From NCBI GenBank assembly GCA_039519185.1, contig CM076848.1:122154989-122218988 (forward strand): 64,000 nucleotides of DNA. The letters are read 5' to 3'. Positions 10,970 to 22,259 of this stretch are shown here, one piece after another. Position 1 is the first letter of the stretch. Each line of letters starts with the position of its first letter. Source of the stretch: Astragalus membranaceus. Taxonomy: Eukaryota; Streptophyta; Magnoliopsida; Fabales; Fabaceae. Below the pieces are notes generated by a model. The model was given only the letters and a program-made list of their open reading frames with translations, was not told where the DNA came from and did not search any database. The translations under genes and the position numbers were made by a program.

Positions 10970-12300
10970 CTGCAGTGAAATTGTATCAGAATCTGCAGCA
11001 AACCATCCCTCCATTCTGCATAGGTACCACTAAAGCACCTTATGGGCAAGCCCTTCCAACCTTCAAAAAAGAGTGGAAGTCATATTATTTAACTATGCCT
11101 TACAAAAAACAAATAACCACATCAAAGAAATTAACTTTTATGCGAGTAATAACCTCAATTCAGGACTCTTTTCGAAAACAATTGAAAGACCACGATGTAT
11201 GGACATGTCATCACTGGATGCCTTTCTTACTTTATCTGTCTGCATTAAACAAAAGAATCAAACAATGACCATATGCAGAATCAAACAAAAGAAGTGATAA
11301 TTGGATATGTAAAACACAGTTCAGTTGGTTAACAAAACAAGTAGGAGAATAAACAAATTAATAAATAAATGACCTACCAATAAAGGGGTAGCCCCAGCCT
11401 CCCAATAACTGAAGCAAGTGGATTCTCGTTGGAAACTCCATGCAACCTGAAATGTGTGTTGCATTTTATAAAGATATTAATGGATAAAATTTTGCATTCT
11501 CACCAACATGTAAATACATCAGAATATAAAGATAATAGGCTTTACCAAGATGCTCCCAGGTCAACAGGAAAGCCAAATGAATAATCAGTGTGAATTCGGC
11601 CACCAAGTCTGTCCCTTGACTCTAAGAGGACAACCTGACAAATTTTTTATAGTAAAACACCATATATTTAGTCCCCAACTCAGAAAATGCATATTAATTG
11701 ACTTCAGGGTACAAAAATATGTTGGTTAAAGTTTCAAACAAGAGGACTTGAATGTGTTTGTTAAGTCATCATTTTGCCACTTCATATTGAGGCAAACACA
11801 CATGAATTACTATCAGGTTGTTCAATAAAAAAAGGGATGTGAACATACAAAGATATGCAGGTTCAATTTTCAAATAAGAAACATCTCAGTAACATAATGC
11901 TACATTATTAGGGTAAACACAATGAATTACTGTCAGGCTACTCATTTCTTAAGTGTGAAAGAGCACATCAATTAAATACAGCCCACAAATAACAAATGTA
12001 TATTAGAGAACCTTTCGCCAGAGGATTCTACAATAGAGCAACATAGGAGTTCTAGGATGAATAAATCATAAAACAATATAGGTAAAATACCTGAAATGAA
12101 GCATCGTGAAGTGCACGTGCAGCAGCAATTCCTGCCATTCCACCACCGATGACAATAACTGAGGGTGTCCTCTCTTGCTTCTGCCCATAGCAAAGAGCTG
12201 CAGCAAAAGGGTTAGATGATTTGATGTGATGAAAGCCGGATTTACTTTTACTTTTGCTCAACTCATATTTTATGCTTTCAAATTTTGTTTCGTAACACAC
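10970..12300 (-). pseudogene. Polyamine oxidase (PAO2/3/4-type) gene fragment, five exons
   Basis: Exon 1 (ending 12091) encodes the FAD-binding Rossmann motif SVIVIGGGMAGIAAARAL; exon 2 (11634-11546) ESRDRLGGRIHTDYSFGF and PVDLGAS; exon 3 (11446-11378) LHGVSNENPLASVIGRLGL; exon 4 (11239-11154) DDMSIHRGLSIVFEKSPELR; exon 5 (11060-10970) RLEGLAHKVL, a stop, then WYLCRMEGWFAADSDTIS. These follow the order of plant peroxisomal polyamine oxidases (spermine/spermidine back-conversion). The stop replaces the usual Gln (CAG to TAG) in exon 5, at least one internal exon is missing, and the C-terminal half is absent. Introns are kept. The first possible ATG is at 12300, but the residues before SVIVIGGG are not recognisable PAO. 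Confidence 0.85.
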
Positions 12301-12416
12301 TTTCTATGGATAAAAAGTCAATTTACACAACTTCCAGAACCTCTTCCTCGACAAAACCCATCTTCCCAGATCAACATCCTAAAACATTATTAAACCAAAC
12401 ACAAGACAAACACATA

Positions 12417-13098
12417 TCACCACTTTAAACAAAATATATGAACAGAAAATGCAGAAACTAAAAGATTTATAGGTCTAAGAGAAAAGGGAAGGTGATTCAC
12501 CTGGTAGAGAAGACAAACAGCGACGAAACTGTGAGCCACGACCGAAGAAGAGACACGCGCCGGAGGGTGGAGTGGTGGCGACGAGTTCGCGAACGAAGTG
12601 CACGGCGAGGCGGAGAACGGCGTGAGATCCGAGCTTCGTGTTCTGAGAGTGAGATCTGAGAGTGAAAACAGCGTGAGATTTGAGAGTGGAGAACACGAAG
12701 GGTTCTGAGAGAGAGAGAAGTCAAAATTAAAAAAATCACTTCTGCGGTGAATGGATCCCAAAGCAAAATCTCAGATCTAAGAATTACCTCAACGGTCGAA
12801 ACCGAATCGTGAGCGAAATGCTATCCCCGGAGCTCTACGTATCCACGGGCTCCAAAATCGATTCCTCTGTCCCGAACGCCCCGGGTGAACGACCACGCGG
12901 ACCTTGATACGATGACTCGCTGCGACCACGACTCGAAAAGGTGGAAACGAAATGGAGAGGGAAAAACATAGCGTGAGAGGGTTTGCTGGTCGTTCGCGAT
13001 GTAAGAGAGGGCGGTGAACGGAGGGGGAAAGAGAGCTTCTGCACACAAGCTTCCTTAGAGGGAAAAACATAGCGTGAGAGGGTTTCCTGGTTGCTCAC
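12417..13098 (-). other. CT-rich leader region of CACTA-1
   Basis: On the minus strand this stretch is pyrimidine-rich with repeated CTCTCA/GAGAGTGAG units and two near-copies of a segment with CATAGCGTGAGAGGGTTT (around 12967-12984 and 13067-13084). It lies upstream of the captured exons in their direction and could supply promoter and 5' UTR. ORFs in it are low-complexity and not convincing proteins. Confidence 0.45.
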
Positions 13099-13190
13099 TC
13101 TCTGAATGAAACGTTTTGCGTTTTAGGGTTCGCGTGAGAGAGTGAGAATGGAGAGGAGAGTGTTCTGAGAGTGAGAGTGAGGCGAATGAA

Positions 13191-13289
13191 AAGGGTGAAA
13201 TTCTTTTTTTTATTTCAGTACTTTAGAAGTCAGGCGTTAATACGCCTGACTTCTAAAGTACTAAAATAGAAAAAAAGAATTTCACCCTT
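13191..13289. repeat. 99-bp near-perfect palindrome inside CACTA-1 right end
   Basis: AAGGGTGAAATTC at the left and GAATTTCACCCTT at the right, with arms meeting at GGCGTTAATACGCC near 13240. Two AGTCAGGCG subterminal motifs face each other at the centre. Confidence 0.85.
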
Positions 13290-13299
13290 AATTACAAGT

Positions 13300-13525
13300 T
13301 TGCCACTGTGTCTACTTATGTAGTCAGACGAATACACGCCTGACTTCAAAAGTCTAATTTTTTTCTTATTTGTTCACTTTAGAAGTTAGGCGTGTATTCG
13401 CCTGACTTTAAAACTCGCGAGTTTTGCTTCTTAATTACAAGTTTGCCACCACCTCAACATATAAAGTCAGGCATCTGAGCGCCTGACTTTAAATGTCTAA
13501 TTCTTTTCCTGATTTTGCACTAGTG
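13300..13525. repeat. Right subterminal and terminal repeats of CACTA-1
   Basis: Pairs of inverted motifs such as TTTAGAAGTTAGGCG / CGCCTGACTTTAAA and AAAGTCAGGC / GCGCCTGACTTTAAA, then TTTTGCACTAGTG at the very end. Confidence 0.8.
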
Positions 13526-13929
13526 GTTCTTCCGCGTGGATTTGGGATTTTCTGTTTTATTTGAACATTTGCGAATTGGAAATCACATAAGATGAATCGA
13601 CTGTTTTCATATTAAATTTATTGAAAGAGTTGGGGATTTCATGATTTGCAACGTTATATGTACACTTTTTAGGGCGTTGTTGAGCAATCTTAATCTGATT
13701 TATCACTGTGTCTGTCCTCGACATTCATAAGATGTTCTGATAGAAAATAGTAATTATTATCACCTTATATATGGATTAAATCATTCTACTACTACATAAT
13801 TCACCACATTTTTTATTTTTCCCATGTGTGGTTATATTGCAGGCAAAATCAGTTGATATTTTATCATTGTTTTTAACAATCCAAATATGAGGTAACGACT
13901 GAACAACATGTTATTTTTTGATATTGCGG

Positions 13930-16830
13930 TTAACTAATGGATATTAAACATGGTATCAGATGATTCCTCCCTATTGACAACTCTTTTGATACTATCATTG
14001 GCTTTAAAAAAAAATTTGCTGCTTGGGTAGATGAAATGTCAACCTCGTCACTGGAGGCCAATGATGATGTATATCAAATGCGAAAGTTCTCCACACTGCT
14101 TCACATGGAGAGACATACCTACAATCATAGTACTGTTTAATCTCATCTATAACTTCAGTCTGACCTATTGCTCACATTCTTGGCATATTGCGAGTGTTGC
14201 TCTATCTGACCCCTTGTTCACATATTTGAACAAATACTTGATATATTGAATTGGACTTTTTACAATACTCAACGTTCACATGAGCTTGATACCTCATTAA
14301 CAATTGCAGATTATAGGGGACTACGTGTCTGTTATCTAACTTTACACCTTTTTTCTCGACAAAAAGACCTGTATCCCGACGACGATACCTTGGATAACCA
14401 TCATCATCAATATTAGTGAATTGATGAAATGACTTCGAAAGAACTTGGAACATTTCTTGTCGCTCATGCATGGGTACTTGGGGAAGGCGAATCCACATGA
14501 ACCATGTATCATATAATTGGGAGTTGTATCAGCGAGTTTTTGGTACATTGACGGATGGGGTAATTCGGCTGAAATCAACTTGTCGACGTCCCTAGCAGTC
14601 TTTAACTTATGTTCTCCATTAAGCCACAATAATATATGAGCGTGTGGAAGGCCCCTCTTTTGAAATTCAACGGTATACACTGAAAGAAAAAAATATGAAT
14701 ATATTAACTTCGATTACTATTGTAAACTAAAACCATTTTTTATTTATAAATTATGTTAAAATTTAAGTAAAGAGAAAGAGAATGAGAACGAATACCTGCA
14801 TCAACAACACCAAACATCTATCCATTCCTTAAGCCAGTCATTAACTGATCAAGTTAAGTCTTGAATACTCTACATACAATATCTGGTTTGTCAGATGCTT
14901 GCAAACGGCTTCTTGAAACAAAATCTTTAATCTCGTTCCAATTAGTATTGCAAGTTATTGTTATAAACAAATCGGGATAACCATATCTCTTGCAAATTCC
15001 CATTGCATCCTGACATTTGTTAAACATGTATCTCATACCACTTGTAAATGACGGTGGCAATACAACACGTCTGCCAACCATGGAGGTGTCGGTTTCACCT
15101 CTAGTCATATCATTTTGTAGAGAGTACAACAATTCACTTCGAATGTCTTTTTGGTTAGCCCTTATGTATGACAATATTTGAGATTCGATCATAGTGTATG
15201 TACCTACCAAAAATTGCTAGTACAATCTTCGGGAGTTGACAATCCTTCCGAATTCACATTCTCTTTCATGTATCCTAAATGCAATCCACTCTCTTAAAGA
15301 GACCGTGACTCTTTTCATTTGTGTGCAATTATTGTGTATCTGCTATTTCATCTTTGAAACCACCCTCTCCGCGAGGGAATAATAACGGGTATTGTAGCGG
15401 AATAAATGGTGTATGTGTCTCATGAAGTCTTTGAAGTCCACCACCAACTTTTGCACATACTATGTCTCTTCCCCTTTCTAACATATTCGCATCACCAATA
15501 ATTAGTAATCTCAGTATTATTTCTTAACGTCAACGTATTCGTTGTAAATGTTATGTAGATAAAATAATGCTGGGAAACATACCTAAAGTGACCAACTCTG
15601 TTCTGTGCCTCATTTCTTGTGTCGTAAACGTACATCTGGGCGAATTTGGCCTTAGAACCTTCTTCAGGCATGAAAGATCCAATACGGTGGCAATTTTGAC
15701 CACTAATAATGAACTGTGGTGGTCCTCCACCATCATTTGCATGGTGCTCAATCTTTCCACCAAGAGATGTGAATGCAAACATGCTATTATAGGCTCTTAT
15801 ATTATCAGGAAAGTGTAAGCTACGCTGGTCGATACCATTGTATAAATTAAGTAACAATTCGGGTGTCCTCTCCAAGTAAGGTAGATGGACTTTTCCCTTC
15901 ATACAACATATGGAAAATCCTTCATCAACCTTATGAGAAGACTTCTCAGGCCTCTCTGCAAACCAAACAATGGACGTGCATTTGATAAATTTATGTGACG
16001 GCTGCCCAAGCTCAAACAATCCTATAAAAATGGAAAATGTTACATGATGTCAGAATCTAGATATGGTTTAATCTTCATTACCTATCTCGTATTGAAAACC
16101 ATTAAAAAATCAATTAAACATAATTTAGTTTATAACTTACCAGTAGTTTCGGCCTTATGATACATATCAGATATATGATCCATGGTTTCTTGTGCAGGCG
16201 CAATTGAAATCGACTCTGTTGTGGTGCTAACATCTGCGATGGCCAACAAATTATGTTCCAACCCAGTTGGTGCATAATAATTAAATTCTTTTTTCTAAAT
16301 GAAAGTGTACTTTACTAATGTAGCACTAAATATGTGAACAATATGCTAACTGGTTACCTTGATTATGAGTTGTTTTACGTGCAACTCTATCCTGTATGTA
16401 GCGCTTTCATCTTAAACGTGCTTCTTGGGCAGCTGATTGGTATGATTTTGTCTGGCCGTGAAATATGCTGTTAGTGAGATCTATAAGAGGAATTGGACCT
16501 GTATCAAGCATTGGGACGGTCATTGTAAATAAAAGTTTAATTGATTAATTAATTTAGTGAAAACAGATTAAAACCACCCTAAACCCTATACAGTTTATAT
16601 TAGTATACCTTCTGGCTACTGACTCCCTGTGTCAGTGATTTCAGGAAATAATCTCGTGGCTCCAATTGATTGTAGTGTACTTTTGTTTTGTACTTTACGA
16701 TTTCGACGCATATTTGTCGGGGTTGGATTAACCACTTCAGGCATTTGAATAGGACTCCCACTCAAACGGGATGTCATAAACCCCTCATTAACACTTGAAC
16801 AGCTCCCTGTATTACAAAAAACTCATTGTT
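13930..16830 (-). pseudogene. Helitron Rep (replication initiator) gene remnant
   Basis: Minus-strand segments follow the Helitron N-terminal order: about 16800-16620 (basic leader), 16450-16380 (AAQEARLR and YIQDRVARKTTHNQ), 16019-15590 (RAYNSMFAFTSLGGKIEHH, ISGQNCHRIGSFMPEEGS, FAQMYVYDTRNEAQNRVGHF), 15480-15350 (PLQYPLLFPRGEGGFKDE), 15210-14854 (RRVVLPPSFTSGMRYMFN, YPDLFITITCNTNW, PDIVCRVFK), then after an intron 14680-14260 with the HUH motif in EFQKRGLPHAHILLWL and NRHVVPYNLQLLMRYQAHVN. The two-tyrosine segment YLFKYVNKG is present but in another frame (shift near 14254). About 14200-14030 matches DEIKQYYDCRYVSPCEAVWR. Several stops and frameshifts, and no helicase domain: non-functional. 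Confidence 0.85.
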
Positions 16831-19206
16831 ATAATTAAATGACATTGCATACTACGTAGCAATTCACAAAAATGCATTACATGCAGCAATTCACGTAGCA
16901 ATTCACAAAAATTAGGCGCCAAAAGCAGAAACCATGCAGACTACTACGTGCTACAGCAAACAATTCTCAGCAACTCTTTTTATGGTACTGTAGTTACAAA
17001 CATTCATGTATCTTAAAAAACTTTGACTAAAACAATGTGAACACACTAGCTTTCCTACTAAAACAATGTGAAAGGGGATATGTAAAGTTGGGGGCTGCGC
17101 AAATAATTCAATAGCAACTCCAAAAAGTCTCCTGCTTTGACAAAGTTGTTGTTTTCCCATTATTGCACCTCCAAAAAGTCTTACTTTGACACTGTTGCAC
17201 CTCCAAAATTTCCCACCTACTTTGACAAAGTTGTTGTTTTCCCATTGCAAACTCGTTCCCTCACAATCCCCTTTCTCTCATGTCCCCTCTCAATCCAAAC
17301 TCTTTGTATTCCCTTCATTGTGTGGTATTTTGAAAATCAAAAATAATGGTGTTCCCTCCACAATCCTGTACAAAACAAGTGTCAGAAGAGAGATTAAGAA
17401 CATGATACAAAAGAAAGAAAGCACCATAGGAGGCAAGAAAATGAAATGTGAAGAGAACGCACCAAGTGTAAAGAAAAGCAAGGCAGCCAACTATTTCTTT
17501 TTAACAACTAATCTTTCTTGTTTCTTGCTTGTTTGCTTCATCATCAATTCATCACCATTCATCTTTCTTGGTTGCTTCAGCATCAGTTCATCACGACTCA
17601 TCTCTCTTGCTTGCGTGAAGTAGTATTGGATTTGAGACCTTGTTCTTTCTTCTTCGCAGCAACTATGTCTTCTTCACAGCAACTAATCTTTATAAAGATG
17701 CTGTCAATTGGATTTGAAGGTATTAACTTTACACATAGTATTAACTTTATAAGGTTTAGGCATGCTGTCAAATGTAATGGAAACATGTTGTAACTGAATA
17801 AATTTAAACATGAAACTATAACTGAATAGAATATACAATGGTGGATACATTGAAAAAAAGTGTTTCTCTACAATACATTTTGCTTTATGCATGCTGTCCT
17901 ATAACTAAAAACTAAAACATCCATGTGCACCCAAATGTAAAGTACACCAACCATCAGCTGTCTTTCTATTTTTTTCTTCACTATCTCTCCCTCTCTTCTT
18001 ATTTCAAATATTTCTTATCTTGGCTAACATGTTTTCTCTGCTTTTTTCTATTACAACAGAAACCTGGAACCAAATTGCTACAAATAATCAAACAAGTTCA
18101 ATATGTCTTCATAATTGTGGTTAGGTGTATATCTAAATACTTCAATCTCATTGGCTTTCTTAAAAAAAGTTTCAGTTTTTCAAGCATTACACTCTACCTT
18201 CATCTTCTTCAAAGGTAAAGCTTCTATTTTTCCTATCTATATTGGTTTTTGTTTCCTATCAATAAAACGCTATGAATATGAAGCATTTTGTGATGTATAA
18301 AATTGAACAAAAACCAGATATCGATGATGATGCATGTTGTGGATGTAAACATGTTCATATACAAAATATAACCAAAAAAGGTTAATTTCTTCAGTAAGCC
18401 TGCAGTATTTTATTGTATAGTAAACATTTTACAAAAGCATTTTCTGTATGAACGCTATGAATATGAAGCATTTTGTGATGTATAAAATTGAACAAAAAGC
18501 AGATATCTTCCCAAATTAAATACATTGAATGAAATATAACTATTCACAGTTTACTTTTCATAAAATTTTACCTCTAATATTCTCTTATATTCCCTTTGAC
18601 TGAGTGGAGTTTTTCTTAGATTTCTTCATATTGTTCCATACAGGTTCACGGTTGGGCATACCTCACAAAGATCACAAACAAGCCAAGTTAGGGTTCTGTT
18701 TACATACAGTGACGAAAGAAAGAAATTGAGAGAATAACAGGAGTTGAGAACGGATCTGATAGTGTCTTCACAAGTGGTGAAGTCCTTCAACAGGTTCAAC
18801 GCTCAGTTTAGCACACATACAAAAATAAATATTAGGATCTGTACAAAAACGAAAGACATAACTAAATCACTGACTGAGTGATTTTACCTTTCGTTCGTGT
18901 TCTTGGTGTATTCGTTCATCATTCAACCACAGATTCATGTATAGAGAGCTTCGTTCATCATCATTCGGTTCATACAACATAAGGAAACAAGAAGTTCAGA
19001 GATTCGAAATTAGGGTTTCCTGATTCAAAAGGAAAAAGGGTCAATCGAACCAAGTTTTTGCTGAATACCTTTTCATTGTTCTTGTTCATACTTCCGATTC
19101 AAACCCTAGAACATAGAAACCTGTTAAATCACCAACCAGCAAAAAAGGTATTATGATTTACATAAAGTAAAAGAAAATCAGAAGAATCAAGAGTAACAGA
19201 GCTACC
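16831..19206. other. AT-rich sequence without recognised genes
   Basis: No ORF here resembles a known protein. It holds a duplicated segment with TTTGACAAAGTTGTTGTTTT (about 17136-17159 and 17221-17240), microsatellite-poor AT-rich DNA and the direct repeat listed at 18266-18507. It may be the old genomic background or remains of the Helitron. Confidence 0.4.
18266..18507 (+). repeat. 57-bp direct repeat, two copies
   Basis: Copies at 18266-18322 and 18451-18507, both starting AACGCTATGAATATGAAGCA and ending CAGATATC, with one visible mismatch. The 128 bases between are unrelated. Confidence 0.8.
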
Positions 19207-20458
19207 TGTAACATCCGCAAAATAATTAGTAGGAATTAATTGGGTGTTAACCCAACTAAATTAATTTAGTACTTGACTGGTAAATTTATTGAGTGCTAAA
19301 ATTAATTATTGGTTGTCATCGAATCGTTAACCGGATAATACAGATCAAGGAAGTTTCGGAATCGAAATGAGAGATTTCGATCAATATGGTAATTGGACCA
19401 CGTTACCACGTATATATTAAATAAATATATATGTATACGTGAGTGTGTGTGTTTTAAGAGTGAAAGAATTAATTAAAATGAAAGAAAGAAAGAAGAAAGG
19501 GATACGAGAAACAGAAGAGAGAAAAGGAGAGAAAAGAGAAAGGAGAAAGAAAGGGGGAGGAAGAAGAAGAGGAAAAAGGGGGTAATTCCGCTCATCAAAA
19601 CGACTTCCGTCCAACACGAAAAATGCTCAGCGTTACTTCCTCTTCGATTTGGTACCAACATCTTCATCATCAACTCACTCTACACGAATTTACCATTTTC
19701 GGTTTGAAGCTCAAGGTGGCGTTTTTGAGAGCTATCTTCGTCAATAAAGCGGTTTGAAGGCTAGGGGAGTTCGAATGGAGGCTTGGGTACTAGCTTGGAG
19801 TGAAAGAATCAAGGTTTGATTGGGTGAGATTTGAGAAATCAAATTTGGGGGTTTTTGTGAATAGTGATTAGAAGTTGGGGAAGATGATGAATAGTGTCCG
19901 TGGAGAATTTCGGGAAAATCGGTATTTCGGTCAAAAAGCGGTTTCGTGATCGAGTGGAAAGCTTTGGAAGCGGTTTGGGTGTCGCCGGAGCGGGGAATGT
20001 TCGTATGGCTACTCGGTGATTTCGGCTCGATCGTGGTTCACGCTTCAAGGGTGAGTTCTACTCACGTTTAGGATTTTTGTTTTTCGAATTAATTGATAAA
20101 CTGTTTTATCGCTTTCGCTGGACTGGAATATTTCTGGATATTGTCTGTTTCGTGTTAGGAATCGATCAAAGCGAGTCTCGAGTTGTGTTGCGTTGAAATG
20201 GAATTTTTGGTGATTTGATTTCGAAAGATTTTGACTTAAAAACCGTTAATTGGAAAATATGTCGTTTTTGATAAAATCCGTTTTGATTGAGTTTTTGATT
20301 GGGTTGATTGATTGTGTGGTTTTAGTTGGGTCTATTTTGTTGGTTGTTTGGTCTGTTTTCGATCGGAACAAGAATCGGAATTGAGCGGAACGAGTATCGG
20401 GATCAATCGGAAAGCAATTTTTCATAAAACAGGCCATTTTTGCAATGCTGTCAAATGA

Positions 20459-20495
20459 GCACGACCCGTGCGTCCAGGGGCACGACCCGTGCGCC
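20459..20495 (+). repeat. GC-rich dyad pair in LTR of element A
   Basis: GCACGACCCGTGCG occurs twice with a 9-bp gap; each half is an interrupted palindrome (GCACG..CGTGC). Repeated at 26705-26741 in the other LTR. Related units occur in the LTRs of C and D. Confidence 0.8.
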
Positions 20496-20886
20496 CTGTT
20501 CTGTCCAAAATTTTCAAAGTGCCCAAAATGATTCCGTTTCGATTCCAATCCTTTCCTAATCCTTTCCTAACCCTTATATAATGATATCAGGCTTATGATG
20601 CCATGATTTTGGGTGTGTTATAAAGGGTTTTATAAAACGCTTTTGATGTCTAAATCGTTTCGAAAAATCGAATAATAGCATGCGTGTGCGGATATGTTTT
20701 ATTGATAACAAACGGACTATGAGTCCTATGTGTTAAGGTATAATTCAATGAACTAAATGTTCATATGATTGTAGATATATATATTATATCGAGTTTGGGT
20801 GACGACCCATGTTGACATACTAGGCGGGGCAGTCATGATCCCTTACCCTAGGCTCTGTGCCATTAGGAAACACTATTGGTAAGGGG

Positions 20887-21094
20887 GTTCACCGGGTTTG
20901 GAAGCGGTTACGCAGTCGGTGTTATGTCAAATTTGTTTGTTGTACGATTCACCGGGTTTGGAAGCGGTAACGCAGTCGGTGTCGTACTGAGTCATAACAG
21001 GTTCACCGGGTTTGGAAGCGGTAACGCAGTCGGTGATCTGTTAAAAGTTAAGTAATGCGGTTCACCGGGTTTGGAAGCGGTAACGCAGTCGGTG
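20887..21094 (+). repeat. Four spaced copies of a 34-bp repeat in the LTR
   Basis: TTCACCGGGTTTGGAAGCGG plus TAACGCAGTCGGTG at 20887, 20948, 21002 and 21061, with unlike spacers of about 20-27 bases. The first copy has one substitution. The same array is at 27133-27340 in the 3' LTR. Confidence 0.88.
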
Positions 21095-21507
21095 CCGTGT
21101 CACGTTATATAAAAATTCATAATTGAACCGAGAGTGTTAGTAGGGGTCTCGGTAGAACTCACTGAGATTGTATCTCACTGTTTATATTTTGTGGTTTTTA
21201 CAGAGAAGCAGGGGAAAAAGAAAAGGTGAAGAAGCACAGCTAGGTGGTGTGTTTATGAAGACGGTGAAGACTTAGTTTTCATTGTCATTGTCTTTCCCTC
21301 GAGATTTTTGTATTTCCGATTGTATAACTTGTATCAGTAAAAGTTGTAAAATCGTTTCCGCTATTTCTTGGTATTTGGATATTGGACTCTAGGTTTTGAG
21401 CTGTTTTTATTTATGTTCAATATCTAAAACAGGAAAAATATCTCTGATTATTTTATGATGGTACACTTGGGTATTTTTACTTGATAAAAATACCGGGGTG
21501 TTACAGT

Positions 21508-21524
21508 TGGTATCAGAGCAGTTC
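21508..21524 (+). other. Primer-binding site of element A, initiator tRNA-Met
   Basis: TGGTATCAGAGCAGTTC two bases after the LTR end, the usual Ty3/gypsy and copia iMet site. Confidence 0.9.
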
Positions 21525-21605
21525 GACCTAGTCGGACTTAGTTTAGGGTTGAGTCGATTCCTTGTTAGTCCTTGTTGTAATTACACTTGTGATGCTAAGA
21601 GACAT

Positions 21606-22230
21606 TGAGCCAGATCAACTTAATGCTTAGTGCATCATAAGCGGAATTATGACTGGATGATCAAGATGCAATCCTCGACCACAATCGGAATCTTCAACCG
21701 GTGCATCCTCAGGAAAGGTGACATGACGGTGGAAGAATACACCGCTAAGTTTGAGAAGTTGTCTCAGTTTTACCAAGTGGTAAAGTAAGCTTCGGATGAC
21801 GAACGGAGAATGCAGAAGTATAAGACGGGCATAAGTGCTTTTATGATTTAAGGTCTCAGTTCTTATACTGCTAACAATTATGTTGCCTTAGTGCAACCAG
21901 CCTATGTCGCCGAGGATGATCTCATAGGAAATATGGGAAAGGAAAGAGGGTAGTTGAATTATCAACTCCGAATGCGAAGTCCTAAGATAATTTCATCAAA
22001 GGAAAAGCAGATGCAATTCTTTGATTCTTCAAAGGTCAGAAGATGTTCTAACTGTGGAAAGCCTCACAGCGGTGATTGCAAGTGAAGACCTAATCGGTGC
22101 TATTATATAAAAGTAGAGGGTCACTATGGTAAAAAGTGCCCCGTAAGGAAGAGTTTCAAGGAGTTACAAGCAGCACTAAGGCATGGACGAGTCAACATTC
22201 TGGATGTTAGGCAATTACAACTGCAGACAA
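21606..22230 (+). pseudogene. gag remnant of element A
   Basis: Recognisable pieces include GDMTVEEYTAKFEKLSQFYQ (about 21717-21780) and a double zinc-knuckle region (about 22030-22140) reading CSNCGKPHSGDC and then CYYIKVEGHYGKKCP, in which the second Cys of CX2C is replaced by Ile. Stops and frameshifts interrupt it in many places. The source is a Tekay/Del chromovirus gag like that of element D. Confidence 0.8.
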
Positions 22231-22259
22231 TCTACTGAGGGGTATGGGATAAGTTTTCA

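Larger units (their letters stand above)
7828..13525 (-). mobile_element. Pack-type CACTA (En/Spm) transposon carrying several host-gene fragments
   Basis: Terminal inverted repeats CACTAGTGCAAAA (7828) and TTTTGCACTAGTG (ending 13525) are flanked by the 3-bp duplication GTT (7825-7827 and 13526-13528), as expected for CACTA elements. Subterminal regions hold many copies, in both directions, of AAAGTCAGGCG / CGCCTGACTT. No transposase is encoded. Instead the interior holds pieces of at least four unrelated plant genes with introns, all on the minus strand, behind a CT-rich leader near the right end. Introns kept in place show capture from genomic DNA rather than from cDNA. Confidence 0.88.
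19207..21505 (+). repeat. 5' LTR of element A
   Basis: 2299 bp, bounded by TGTAACATCC and GTGTTACA. Contains a GA-rich tract (19476-19580), a GC-rich dyad pair (20459-20495) and four spaced 34-bp repeats (20887-21094). ORFs inside are shadows of these repeats. Confidence 0.93.

Noticed and set aside
12475..13098. Several overlapping minus-strand ORFs of 73-114 codons
   Set aside because: All three frames are open because the DNA is CT-rich and repeated; none resembles a known protein.
20246..20548. 100-codon minus-strand ORF in both LTRs of element A
   Set aside because: Antisense within an LTR, without similarity to known proteins; conserved only because the LTRs are near identical.
20887..21094. 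CRISPR-like array (four regularly spaced 34-bp repeats with unlike spacers)
   Set aside because: It lies in both LTRs of a plant retrotransposon with no cas genes, uneven spacing and only four units; it is an LTR repeat.
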